A stretch of 43,129 nt of DNA from Chaetoceros tenuissimus (lineage: Eukaryota; Bacillariophyta; Thalassiosirophyceae; Chaetocerotales; Chaetocerotaceae), in the NCBI GenBank assembly GCA_021927905.1, contig BLLK01000049.1, positions 1-43,129 on the forward strand, written 5' to 3'. The notes beneath the pieces were generated by a model. The model was given only the letters and a program-made list of their open reading frames with translations. It made no database searches and was not told the DNA's origin. The translations under genes were made by a program, and so were the position numbers. Below are positions 22,682 through 32,557 of this stretch, piece after piece. Each line of letters opens with the position of its first letter. Position 1 is the stretch's first letter.

Positions 22682-22710
22682 CTAACCCTAACCCTAACCC
22701 TAACCCTAAC
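22682..22710 (+). repeat. Interstitial telomeric repeats (CCCTAA), 29 bp
   Basis: Same length, start and register as the tract at 13593-13621. It is followed by GGTCTTAAC and a minisatellite. It marks the innermost former telomere in the window. Confidence 0.97.
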
Positions 22711-22727
22711 GGTCTTAACTTTTTATA

Positions 22728-22853
22728 TTAATTTTCTGTTATTAATTTTCTGTTGTTAATTTTCTGTTGTTAATTTTCTGTTGTTAATTTTCTGTTGTTA
22801 ATTTTCTGTTGTTAATTTTCTGCTGTTATCTTTCTGCTGTTATAATTTCTGTA
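22728..22853 (+). repeat. 14-bp minisatellite TTAATTTTCTGTTG
   Basis: Nine units of 14 bp. The first has CTGTTA, the middle ones are perfect, and the last three decay to CTGCTG and CTGTA. It lies between the innermost telomeric tract and the 239-bp satellite. Confidence 0.9.
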
Positions 22854-22883
22854 CTTTTTTGGTTCATGTCCAAAATTCTATTA

Positions 22884-25800
22884 GGTTAGCTTACACTTAC
22901 TCCACTCACCTGCTTCTCATTCAATCTCTGCTCTTCATCATCCAATACCATCATAATCCAATCTAAAACATACACCACACAATCTTCCTTTCTCTCTCTG
23001 CTATCTCCATCCATCATCATCTATTCTATCATATTCTACCACCCATAAACCAAAACCCTACCTCTCAAAATTTCACTCTTCTATCTTCCTCCTCACATTC
23101 ACACTTCTTCTATCAACACTATGGTTAGCTTACACTTACTCCACTCACCTGCTTCTCATTCAATCTCTGCTCTTCATCATCCAATACCATCATAATCCAA
23201 TCTAAAACATACACCACACAATCTTCCTTTCTCTCTCTGCTATCTCCATCCATCATCATCTATTCTATTATATTCTACCACCCATAAACCAAAACCCTAC
23301 CTCTCAAAATTTCACTCTTCTATCTTCCTCCTCACATTCACACTTCTTCTATCAACACTACGGTTAGCTTACACTTACTCCACTCACCTGCTTCTCATTC
23401 AATCTCTGCACTTCATCATCCAATACCATCATAATCCAATCTAAAACATACACCACACAATCTTCCTTTCTCTCTCTGCTATCTCCATCCATCATCATCT
23501 ATTCTATTATATTCTACCTCCCATAAACCAAAACCCTACCTCTCAAAATGTCACTCTTCTATCTTCCTCCTCACATTCACACTTCTTCTATCAACACTAT
23601 GGTTAGCTTACACTTACTCCACTCACCTGCTTCTCATTCAATCTCTGCTCTTCATCATCCAATACCATCATAATCCAATTAAAAACATACACCACACAAT
23701 CTTCCTTCCTCTCTCTGCTATCTCCATCCATCATCATCTATTCTATCATATTCTACCTCCCATAAACCAAAACCCTACCTCTCAAAATGTCACTCTTCTA
23801 TCTTCCTCCTCACATTCACACTTCTTCTATCAACACTATGGTTAGCTTACACTTACTCCACTCACCTGCTTCTCATTCAATCTCTGCTCTTCATCATCCA
23901 ATACCATCATAATCCAATCTAAAACATACACCACACAATCTTCATTTCTCTCTCTGCTATCTCCATCCATCATCATCTATTCTATCATATTCTACCTCCC
24001 ATAAACCAAAACCCTACCTCTCATAATTTCACTCTTCTATCTTCCTCCTCACATTCACACTTCTTCTATCAACACTACAGTTAGCTTACACTTACTCCAC
24101 TCACCTGCTTCTCATTCAATCTCTGCTCTTCATCATCCAATACCATCATAATCCAATCTAAAACATACACCACACAATCTTCCTTTCTCTCTCTGCTATC
24201 TCCATCCATCATCATCTATTCTATCATATTCTACCTCCCATAAACCAAAACCCTACCTCTCAAAATTTCACTCTTCTATCTTCCTCCTCACATTCACACT
24301 TCTTCTATCAACACTACGGTTAGCTTACACTTACTCCACTCACCTGCTTCTCATTCAATCTCTGCTCTTCATCATCCAATACCATCATAATCCAATCTAA
24401 AACATACACCACACAATCTTCCTTTCTCTCTCTGCTATCTCCATCCATCATCATCTATTCTATCATATTCTACCTCCCATAAACCAAAACCCTACCTCTC
24501 AAAATTTCACTCTTCTATCTTCCTCCTCACATTCACACTTCTTCTATCAACACTACGGTTAGCTTACACTTACTCCACTCACCTGCTTCTCATTCAATCT
24601 CTGCACTTCATCATCCAATACCATCATAATCCAATCTAAAACATACACCACACAATCTTCCTTCCTCTCTCTGCTATCTCCATCCATCATCATCTATTCT
24701 ATCATATTCTACCACCCATACCTACCTCTCAAAATGTCACTCTTCTATCTTCCTCCTCACATTCACACTTCTTCTATCAACACTACGGTTAGCTTACACT
24801 TACTCCACTCACCTGCTTCTCATTCAATCTCTGCACTTCATCATCCAATACCATCATAATCCAATCTAAAACATACACCACACAATCTTCCTTTCTCTCT
24901 CTGCTATCTCCATCCATCATCATCTATTCTATCATATTCTACCACCCCCATAAACCAAAACCCTACCTCTCAAAATTTCACTCTTCTATCTTCCTCCTCA
25001 CATTCACACTTCTTCTATCAACACTACGGTTAGCTTACACTTACTCCACTCACCTGCTTCTCATTCAATCTCTGCTCTTCATCATCCAATACCATCATAA
25101 TCCAATCTAAAACATACACCACACAATCTTCCTTTCTCTCTCTGCTATCTCCATCCATCATCATCTATTCTATCATATTCTACCTCCCATAAACCAAAAC
25201 CCTACCTCTCAAAATTTCACTCTTCTATCTTCCTCCTCACATTCACACTTCTTCTATCAACACTACGGTTAGCTTACACTTACTCCACTCACCTGCTTCT
25301 CATTCAATCTCTGCTCTTCATCATCCAATACCATCATAATCCAATCTAAAACATACACCACACAATCTTCCTTTCTCTCTCTGCTATCTCCATCCATCAT
25401 CATCTATTCTATTATATTCTACCACCCATAAACCAAAACCCTACCTCTCAAAATTTCACTCTTCTATCTTCCTCCTCACATTCACACTTCTTCTATCAAC
25501 ACTACGGTTAGCTTACACTTACTCCACTCACCTGCTTCTCATTCAATCTCTGCTCTTCATCATCCAATACCATCATAATCCAATCTAAAACATACACCAC
25601 ACAATCTTCCTTTCTCTCTCTGCTATCTCCATCCATCATCATCTATTCTATCATATTCTACCTCCCATAAACCAAAACCCTACCTCTCAAAATTTCACTC
25701 TTCTATCTTCCTCCTCACATTCACACTTCTTCTATCAACACTACGGTTAGCTTACACTTACTCCACTCACCTGCTTCTCATTCAATCTCTGCTCTTCATC

Positions 25801-27436
25801 ATCCAATACCATCATAATCCAATCTAAAACATACACCACACAATCTTCCTTTCTCTCTCTGCTATCTCCATCCATCATCATCTATTCTATTATATTCTAC
25901 CTCCCATAAACCAAAACCCTACCTCTCAAAATTTCACTCTTCTATCTTCCTCCTCACATTCACACTTCTTCTATCAACACTACGGTTAGCTTACACTTAC
26001 TCCACTCACCTGCTTCTCATTCAATCTCTGCTCTTCATCATCCAATACCATCATAATCCAATCTAAAACATACACCACACAATCTTCCTTTCTCTCTCTG
26101 CTATCTCCATCCATCATCATCTATTCTATTATATTCTACCTCCCATAAACCAAAACCCTACCTCTCAAAATTTCACTCTTCTATCTTCCTCCTCACATTC
26201 ACACTTCTTCTATCAACACTACGGTTAGCTTACACTTACTCCACTCACCTGCTTCTCATTCAATCTCTGCTCTTCATCATCCAATACCATCATAATCCAA
26301 TCTAAAACATACACCACACAATCTTCCTTTCTCTCTCTGCTATCTCCATCCATCATCATCTATTCTATTATATTCTACCTCCCATAAACCAAAACCCTAC
26401 CTCTCAAAATTTCACTCTTCTATCTTCCTCCTCACATTCACACTTCTTCTATCAACACTACGGTTAGCTTACACTTACTCCACTCACCTGCTTCTCATTC
26501 AATCTCTGCTCTTCATCATCCAATACCATCATAATCCAATCTAAAACATACACCACACAATCTTCCTTTCTCTCTCTGCTATCTCCATCCATCATCATCT
26601 ATTCTATCATATTCTACCACCCATAAACCAAAACCCTACCTCTCAAAATTTCACTCTTCTATCTTCCTCCTCACATTCACACTTCTTCTATCAACACTAC
26701 GGTTAGCTTACACTTACTCCACTCACCTGCTTCTCATTCAATCTCTGCTCTTCATCATCCAATACCATCATAATCCAATCTAAAACATACACCACACAAT
26801 CTTCCTTTCTCTCTCTGCTATCTCCATCCATCATCATCTATTCTATTATATTCTACCTCCCATAAACCAAAACCCTACCTCTCAAAATTTCACTCTTCTA
26901 TCTTCCTCCTCACATTCACACTTCTTCTATCAACACTACGGTTAGCTTACACTTACTCCACTCACCTGCTTCTCATTCAATCTCTGCTCTTCATCATCCA
27001 ATACCATCATAATCCAATCTAAAACATACACCACACAATCTTCCTTTCTCTCTCTGCTATCTCCATCCATCATCATCTATTCTATCATATTCTACCTCCC
27101 ATAAACCAAAACCCTACCTCTCAAAATTTCACTCTTCTATCTTCCTCCTCACATTCACACTTCTTCTATCAACACTATGGTTAGCTTACACTTACTCCAC
27201 TCACCTGCTTCTCATTCAATCTCTGCTCTTCATCATCCAATACCATCATAATCCAATCTAAAACATACACCACACAATCTTCCTTTCTCTCTCTGCTATC
27301 TCCATCCATCATCATCTATTCTATTATATTCTACCTCCCATAAACCAAAACCCTACCTCTCAAAATGTCACTCTTCTATCTTCCTCCTCACATTCACACT
27401 TCTTCTATCAACATTACGGTTAGCTCACACTTACTA
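22884..27436 (+). repeat. 239-bp satellite array, 19 full units
   Basis: Units begin GGTTAGCTTACACTTACTCC at 22884, 23123, 23362 and so on to 27179, with a broken 20th at 27418. Spacing is 239 bp except one 230-bp unit (24557, a 9-bp deletion that removes AAACCCTA) and one 241-bp unit (24787). The top strand carries only about 6 G per unit; the complement is purine-rich. Each unit carries GGTTAG and AAACCCTA words, both permutations or extensions of the telomeric repeat. Units differ at a few recurrent sites (TATTATA/TATCATA, CTACCTCC/CTACCACC, AAAATTTC/AAAATGTC). No coding potential is seen. Confidence 0.97.
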
Positions 27437-27459
27437 AACAGTACAAGGTGCACTGCAAG

Positions 27460-27780
27460 ATGGAATGTGTTGTCTTGCAACAAGTTAAGGCTCCACTACA
27501 ATGGCAAGGAAATATACTCATGCAGTTAGATGTGCATACAAATCATTGCTTCAGGAAGCACTTGATGAACAAGATACAATGGGCTGGAATCAATTTTTAC
27601 TTTGAAGACAATCAAAGAGTTGGGAAGAACTACAGAGCAATTACTGCAATAGAATATATCATGGAAAGAGACAAAGCCAAGGCTAATGTCAGGACACTCC
27701 TCTCTGCACCAAGACCAGTTCACATAGCATTAACTAGATTGATACTTGAGACAGTTGAGACACTATTGTCACAACTATAA
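27460..27780 (+). CDS. Doubtful small ORF next to the satellite
   Basis: 106 residues from ATG 27460 (the frame opens with GTG at 27448) to TAA. The composition is protein-like (IQWAGINFYFEDNQRVG, ITAIEYIMERDKAKANVRTLL), but I recognise no domain and see no partner exon. It starts about 20 bp after the satellite ends, so it may be the decayed tail of an older gene or transposon. An overlapping minus-strand frame at 27775-28059 looks no better. Confidence 0.2.
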   Translation: MECVVLQQVKAPLQWQGNILMQLDVHTNHCFRKHLMNKIQWAGINFYFEDNQRVGKNYRAITAIEYIMERDKAKANVRTLLSAPRPVHIALTRLILETVETLLSQL

Positions 27781-28307
27781 CAATTGGAATGCATAAAAGG
27801 ATGGATTGCTACATGGGAGGGCTCTAAAGCCTACATAGCACCATTGCTTATCACAGCATATACACAAACAATATAAATTCCTACCCTTTCTCATCCACCC
27901 ATTTTGGGCCAATGTAATGAAGTTGATGCTCATAATGTAGTGATAAACGTCCATAAAGATTTTCTTATTATTGCAAAGTGAAGGAGGATCTTTCTGATGA
28001 GACCTAGAACCTATATGCCATCTAGCAGCAAAGGATGGAGAGGCAGGACTGTCTGACAAGTTTGAAGTAGAAAGTGGACTAACTCAGGAGAACAAGATAC
28101 CTTCACAGAATACACTGATTTAGCAAAAAAATACCTTGTGTGCATGACAAAATACAAGAGCCTTCTCAATGGACTCTAAAATCAAGTTTGATTCTAAAGA
28201 CTCTTTTATGTGTAAAAAGTAGTTCCAAACAATACAATAGTATGTAAGTTGAATCTTGTACCTTGGAATGATATACCATCTACATTTCATTATGTATATT
28301 TTTAAGT
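27781..28307. other. Gene-free stretch
   Basis: AT-rich intergenic DNA. I see no supported gene, RNA or repeat here. Confidence 0.5.
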
Positions 28308-28459
28308 AGCTAGTTTTTAGGGTTAAGTCCCATCTTCATTTACATAGCTAGGTATTAGGGTTAGGTCCCATCTTCATTTACATAGCTAGGGATTAGGGCT
28401 GGGTCCCATCTTTGATCATGTAGCTAGCGATTAGGGTTAGGTCCCATCTTTTTACTCAA
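28308..28459 (+). repeat. 38-bp tandem repeat with TTAGGG-like words
   Basis: Four units, AGCTAG at 28308, 28346, 28384 and 28422, exactly 38 bp apart, each containing a variant of ATTAGGGTTAGGTCCCATC. The telomere-like words are in the opposite orientation to the CCCTAA tracts further left. Confidence 0.85.
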
Positions 28460-28892
28460 CTATTTCTTGCTAGAAATATATTTTTTATAGGTTCTGATCT
28501 CTTTTATTACTTTGTTCCTTTACCCCTTCCCTTTTCTATCCATTTTACTTGTGTGACGCAAGACGATGGACCTACAAACGTTTGACACAAGTTGTTGGCT
28601 GATGTGGCTCGAATAGAAGCCAAACAGATCCACCTATTGGATCAACCTAATTACCAACTTCTCTCTGGACAGCTCCTTCATCGTTGCTTCAACTGAAGAG
28701 TACCAACTGCGGGAAGAATTAAATATAGCATCTTATCATAGGATTCGTTTTTATTTGAGAAAGCGAGAGTTCTTTACAGGCTGCAAGACTACTTGAACAT
28801 ATCTACTAAAAAGATTCACATCGCTCTTCAATCTTCGTCAAAAGATTTATCGTTTCTATTTCTTCATCGTCAATTACAAATATAAATAAAAG
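28460..28892 (+). promoter_or_regulatory. Upstream region of ferrochelatase
   Basis: 433 bp without an ORF. ATATAAATAAAAG lies just before the ATG, probably leader sequence. One TCAACTGA word occurs at 28689-28696. No other site can be argued. Confidence 0.3.
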
Positions 28893-30438
28893 ATGTCTCC
28901 TTCCTTCAAGTCAATTGCTCTTTCATTGTTGATATCAACAGCTGCTGTCAATTCCTTTTCTATAAACAGCAACAAGAGAGTTGCACCTCTTCAAGCATCG
29001 ACAACAATTGATATCACTGGTGCATCGCCTTCATTTAATATTCTAGACAAGTCAGGCCAAGCTCAAGAAGCTGAAGATGATTTAAATGTCGGTGTGCTGC
29101 TATTGAATCTTGGAGGACCTGAAAAGACTCAAGATGTTGAAGGTGCGTTCATAGCTGTATGCTTGATATTTATTTTTTCGTAGCTTTATTCATTTCTCTA
29201 ACCTCGTTCAATTCAATTCAATTCAATCTCTTTCCATTCCAGGCTTTCTTTACAACTTATTTGCAGATCCAGACATTATTCGTCTTCCGCCATTCTTGGC
29301 ACCTCTTCAAAAGACCATCGCTCTCATCATCTCCAAACGTAGAGCACCGAAATCAATTGCAGCATATGAGTCCATAGGTGGAGGCTCTCCTATTCTTAAA
29401 TATTCTAATGAACAAGCTGCACTCGTTCAACAACGAATCAAATCGAAATATGATCTTGATGTAAATACATATGTGGGAATGAGATATTGGTATCCATTCA
29501 CTGAAGAAGCTTTGGAGCAAATTCAAGAAGACAACATCAATGCACTCGTCATCGTACCTCTGTATCCACAATTTAGTATCTCGACATCTGGTTCGTCACT
29601 TCGTGTATTGCAAGAGGAATTTGCAAGAAATCCATCCTTTCAAAATAAATTCAGTCATACCGTCATTCCATCATGGTATGATAGACCGGGGTATCTACAG
29701 TCAATGGCCAACATTATTCAAAAAGAACTTGATAGTTTTTCACAAGAGGAAATTGATGAACAACTTGAATCGAATGAAATAGCCAAACACGTACTCTTTT
29801 CAGCACATGGTGTGCCACAATCGTATATTGAAGCGGGTGATCCATATCAGGAACAGATTCAAAAGTGTGTTGCTGGAATTCAAGCGTTGTTGCCGACAGA
29901 GCAACAGGGAGTGAAGGTGCATCTCTCCTATCAATCACGTGTAGGTCCTATTGAATGGCTACGACCATATACCGATGATGTGCTTCCACAATTGGGAAAA
30001 GATGGTGTCAAGAATCTTGTTGTTGTACCTATATCATTTGTATCAGAGCATATTGAGACATTGGAAGAAATTGATATCGAATACAGAGAGCTTGCGGAAG
30101 AGTCAGGTATCTCTAATTGGAGAAGAGCACAAGCACTCAACACGGATGAGATTTTCATCAACGATATGGCAGATATGATTGTCGAGGCTTTGGAACAGCC
30201 ATCTCAATCCGTTACAGAAGCATGTGTAGCGAATAATGTTGGCCTCGTCGACTTGGATCTAGAAGAAAAGGGTGAACTCGGTAGTGCTGGTGTTGGAGGT
30301 GTTGGTGCAGTTGATGACTTGACTGGAGCCATGAGAAAGAAGGCCGATGAACGATTCTTTGGAAGGATAGCTTTTGTAGCTGTTGTAACTGCTATCTTGG
30401 TGGAAGCTCTCACTGGACAGCCTTTCTTTGGAATGTAA
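28893..30438 (+). CDS. Plastid ferrochelatase with CAB-like tail
   Basis: Two exons, 28893-29142 and 29243-30438 (intron GTGCGT...TTCCAG, splitting a Gly codon), 481 residues. Ferrochelatase inserts Fe(II) into protoporphyrin IX, the last step of haem synthesis. Residues 1-36 form a signal-peptide-like segment followed by SFSINSNKR, where Phe22 fits the diatom ASAFAP-type plastid signal. Family marks: LLLNLGGP (69-76), YWYPFTEEAL, LYPQFS, LFSAHGVP (catalytic His) and SFVSEHIETLEEID. The C-terminal helix ERFFGRIAFVAVVTAILVEA with LTGQ is the light-harvesting-type (CAB) extension known from plastid and cyanobacterial ferrochelatases. Appears complete. Confidence 0.95.
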
Positions 30439-30532
30439 ATACTTTTACTGACTACAATAATATAAAATGAGCTATCTTAGGAAATTCTGTTACATCTAAG
30501 AGTGTTTGCACGTCTTTAACACAATAACACAA

Positions 30533-31907
30533 TTATCCACATTGAGAGTTCTGGAAAGGAAGAAATACTTGAATCTCATCGTCCATACCGTCACTTGGAT
30601 AGTTTTTATTGCTACTATCATCATCACTATCCAATGCAGATTCAATAGTTACAATTGGTTGTGGCCAACCTTCTCCTAGCCATCTGCTATAGTACCCTCC
30701 TTCACGATTTCGAAGCGTTTTATGTGCATTGTAGGCTGTTACATATCGTAGTTTTGCCGCATCTCCTAGTACAGGTTCGTGCTCTATTAGCTTTGAATCT
30801 CCCATGAATGCCATGATATCTCTTTGATATTTATCTACAAAACTGAGGTGTGCGTGCCATACTTCGTCTACGATTTTCGAAGGTGAAAATAACACACTAG
30901 CCTCGTGATCTTGAAAGTCCTTCTTTAACTGTAAGAATGCGATGTAGTCTTGAACAATTCCTTTGATGAATCGTCTATTTGAATTATTCTCGGTCTCCAA
31001 ATTATCATAAGTTGAATAATCTAGTTCCTCATACTTTTCGGAAAATTCATTCGCATTCATGAACTCTTTATTGAGTCTACGACTTACAAGTTTTTCAAGA
31101 GCTTCCCAATCTGGCTGAGTATCATTTGGCGGTGCAATGAGAGGCAAAATTTCATTCGGTTGATTAGCAGATAACACTAGATATAATTTCAATTTGTAAT
31201 CTGCTTTTGGAACTGTTCTTTCGTAGCACCTATCAATTTGCGCCGGATCAAGTTCATTATCAAATTCATAACAACCTCGAAAGTAGTCCTCGACAAAATC
31301 AGAAACATCTTGATAAGAGTAAAAATACATGTGCCCACCTGAATTCTTGATCCAATCATTCTTCTTTGCACTAACTGTCATCGTTTTCTTCTTTGATTTC
31401 CTGTTCTTTTTCATTTTTGGAGTACTAGTGAAATCTCTATCGTCGCCAAACTTGGTAGTGAATTTTCCTTGAATAGTTTCATTCCCATCATATTTATAGG
31501 TGTAATCAAAAGCTATTCCAAGATCTATGCTTTGTACAACAATCTCCTTATTCACACTTTTTGCTACCAATGTGCCTATGAATGTCTTTTCAGTTTCCTC
31601 TCTGGCGGTACTATCGTCAAAATCTTTGCTCTTTGCCTTCACTGTAAATTCTGTAGGTCGAAATCTCCCTGTCTGTTTACTTTGCAAAAGAGGAATGTGC
31701 ATCACGCCTTTGAGAGGTCCACTTAGCTTGATTCATTTTTTTTCTTCCGCTTCAAACTTGAACTCAACTAATTTTCTCACCCAGAACTCGTCCTTCTTGC
31801 TTGTTCCTCGCTTTCTTTGCAGCTTTTTTGCTAGCTTCTGTGGCAGTACTAGCAGCAGCCTCACTAGGAGAAACCTCTGTCTTTTGTTTCTTTTTATCTG
31901 GTTCCAT
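30533..31907 (-). CDS. DUF1399/GRDP-like protein
   Basis: The large frame runs 31705-30533 but opens with GTG, so an upstream exon is needed. I join exon 1 (31907-31781, starting MEPDKKKQKTEVSPSE) to exon 2 (31707-30533) by a 73-bp intron GTGAGA...CTCAAAG in matching phase, giving ...GRVLGVMHIPLLQ... and 433 residues. An in-frame ATG at 32051 would add 48 residues. The core has VDEVWHAHLSFVDKYQRDI followed by LIEHEPVLG and GYYSRWLGEGWP, the layout of the DUF1399 (glycine-rich domain protein-like) family, whose biochemical role is unsettled. The N-terminus is Lys/Ala-rich and possibly nuclear. No targeting signal seen. Confidence 0.7.
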
Positions 31908-32051
31908 TGGAATTGCCAAACTTTTTGAGGTTTTCCTCTTAAGCAAAAGATACCTTTGCATCAAAAGCAAAGATATAAAAAGATACTTTTCTTTGTGCTT
32001 CGAATCTTTTGACACCTTTCGCGACAAAACAGAACTATCGTACATGGCCAT

Positions 32052-32557
32052 CTGCTTTGTCGTATTCGATTCTTAAGAAAAGTACCACAAAATAACTTTA
32101 TCACTATTCTAAAAGGACGTAAAATCGGGCGGTACACGAAACAAAAATCTGCTTGAAATATGCCTTGAAGGGTAGTATTGTATAAAAACATCTTTAAGGA
32201 GAATATCTCTCATAGCAGGACTCATATCTGAGTTTTTTTTGGAAAGAAATAGCCAAATACACCTTGAAAATTCCTCCATCGTGTACTGAAATAATATTCA
32301 CTTTCAGCAAAATATCGAAGTCCTCATGTTCTAAATGTGCACAAGGAATATAGTTAATACATTTGCAGGTTCCTATGACTTGGAAGCTTAATTCTCAATA
32401 GAAAATCAATGGAACGTTTGACGCATTCAAAGCTCAGTCTATGTAGGAAATAATAGTGTAGAGAAGATCTCTTTCTTTATTTTATTGATATTGACATAGG
32501 TTGATGTGCTGGATAGTTATCTTTATAAACACACTAGAGAAGTACAGTATCAGCCAT
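32052..32557. other. Gene-free stretch
   Basis: Lies between the 5' end of the DUF1399-like gene and the 3' end of the RING gene, both on the minus strand, so it should hold the DUF1399 promoter. No motif can be argued. Confidence 0.4.

Noticed and set aside
22884-27436. CRISPR-like array
   Set aside because: Units are contiguous 239-bp satellites with no unique spacers, in a eukaryotic context.
31469-32076. Several + strand ORFs of 85-133 residues
   Set aside because: Shadows antisense to the two exons of the DUF1399-like gene; hydrophobic translations of reverse-strand Lys/Glu codons.
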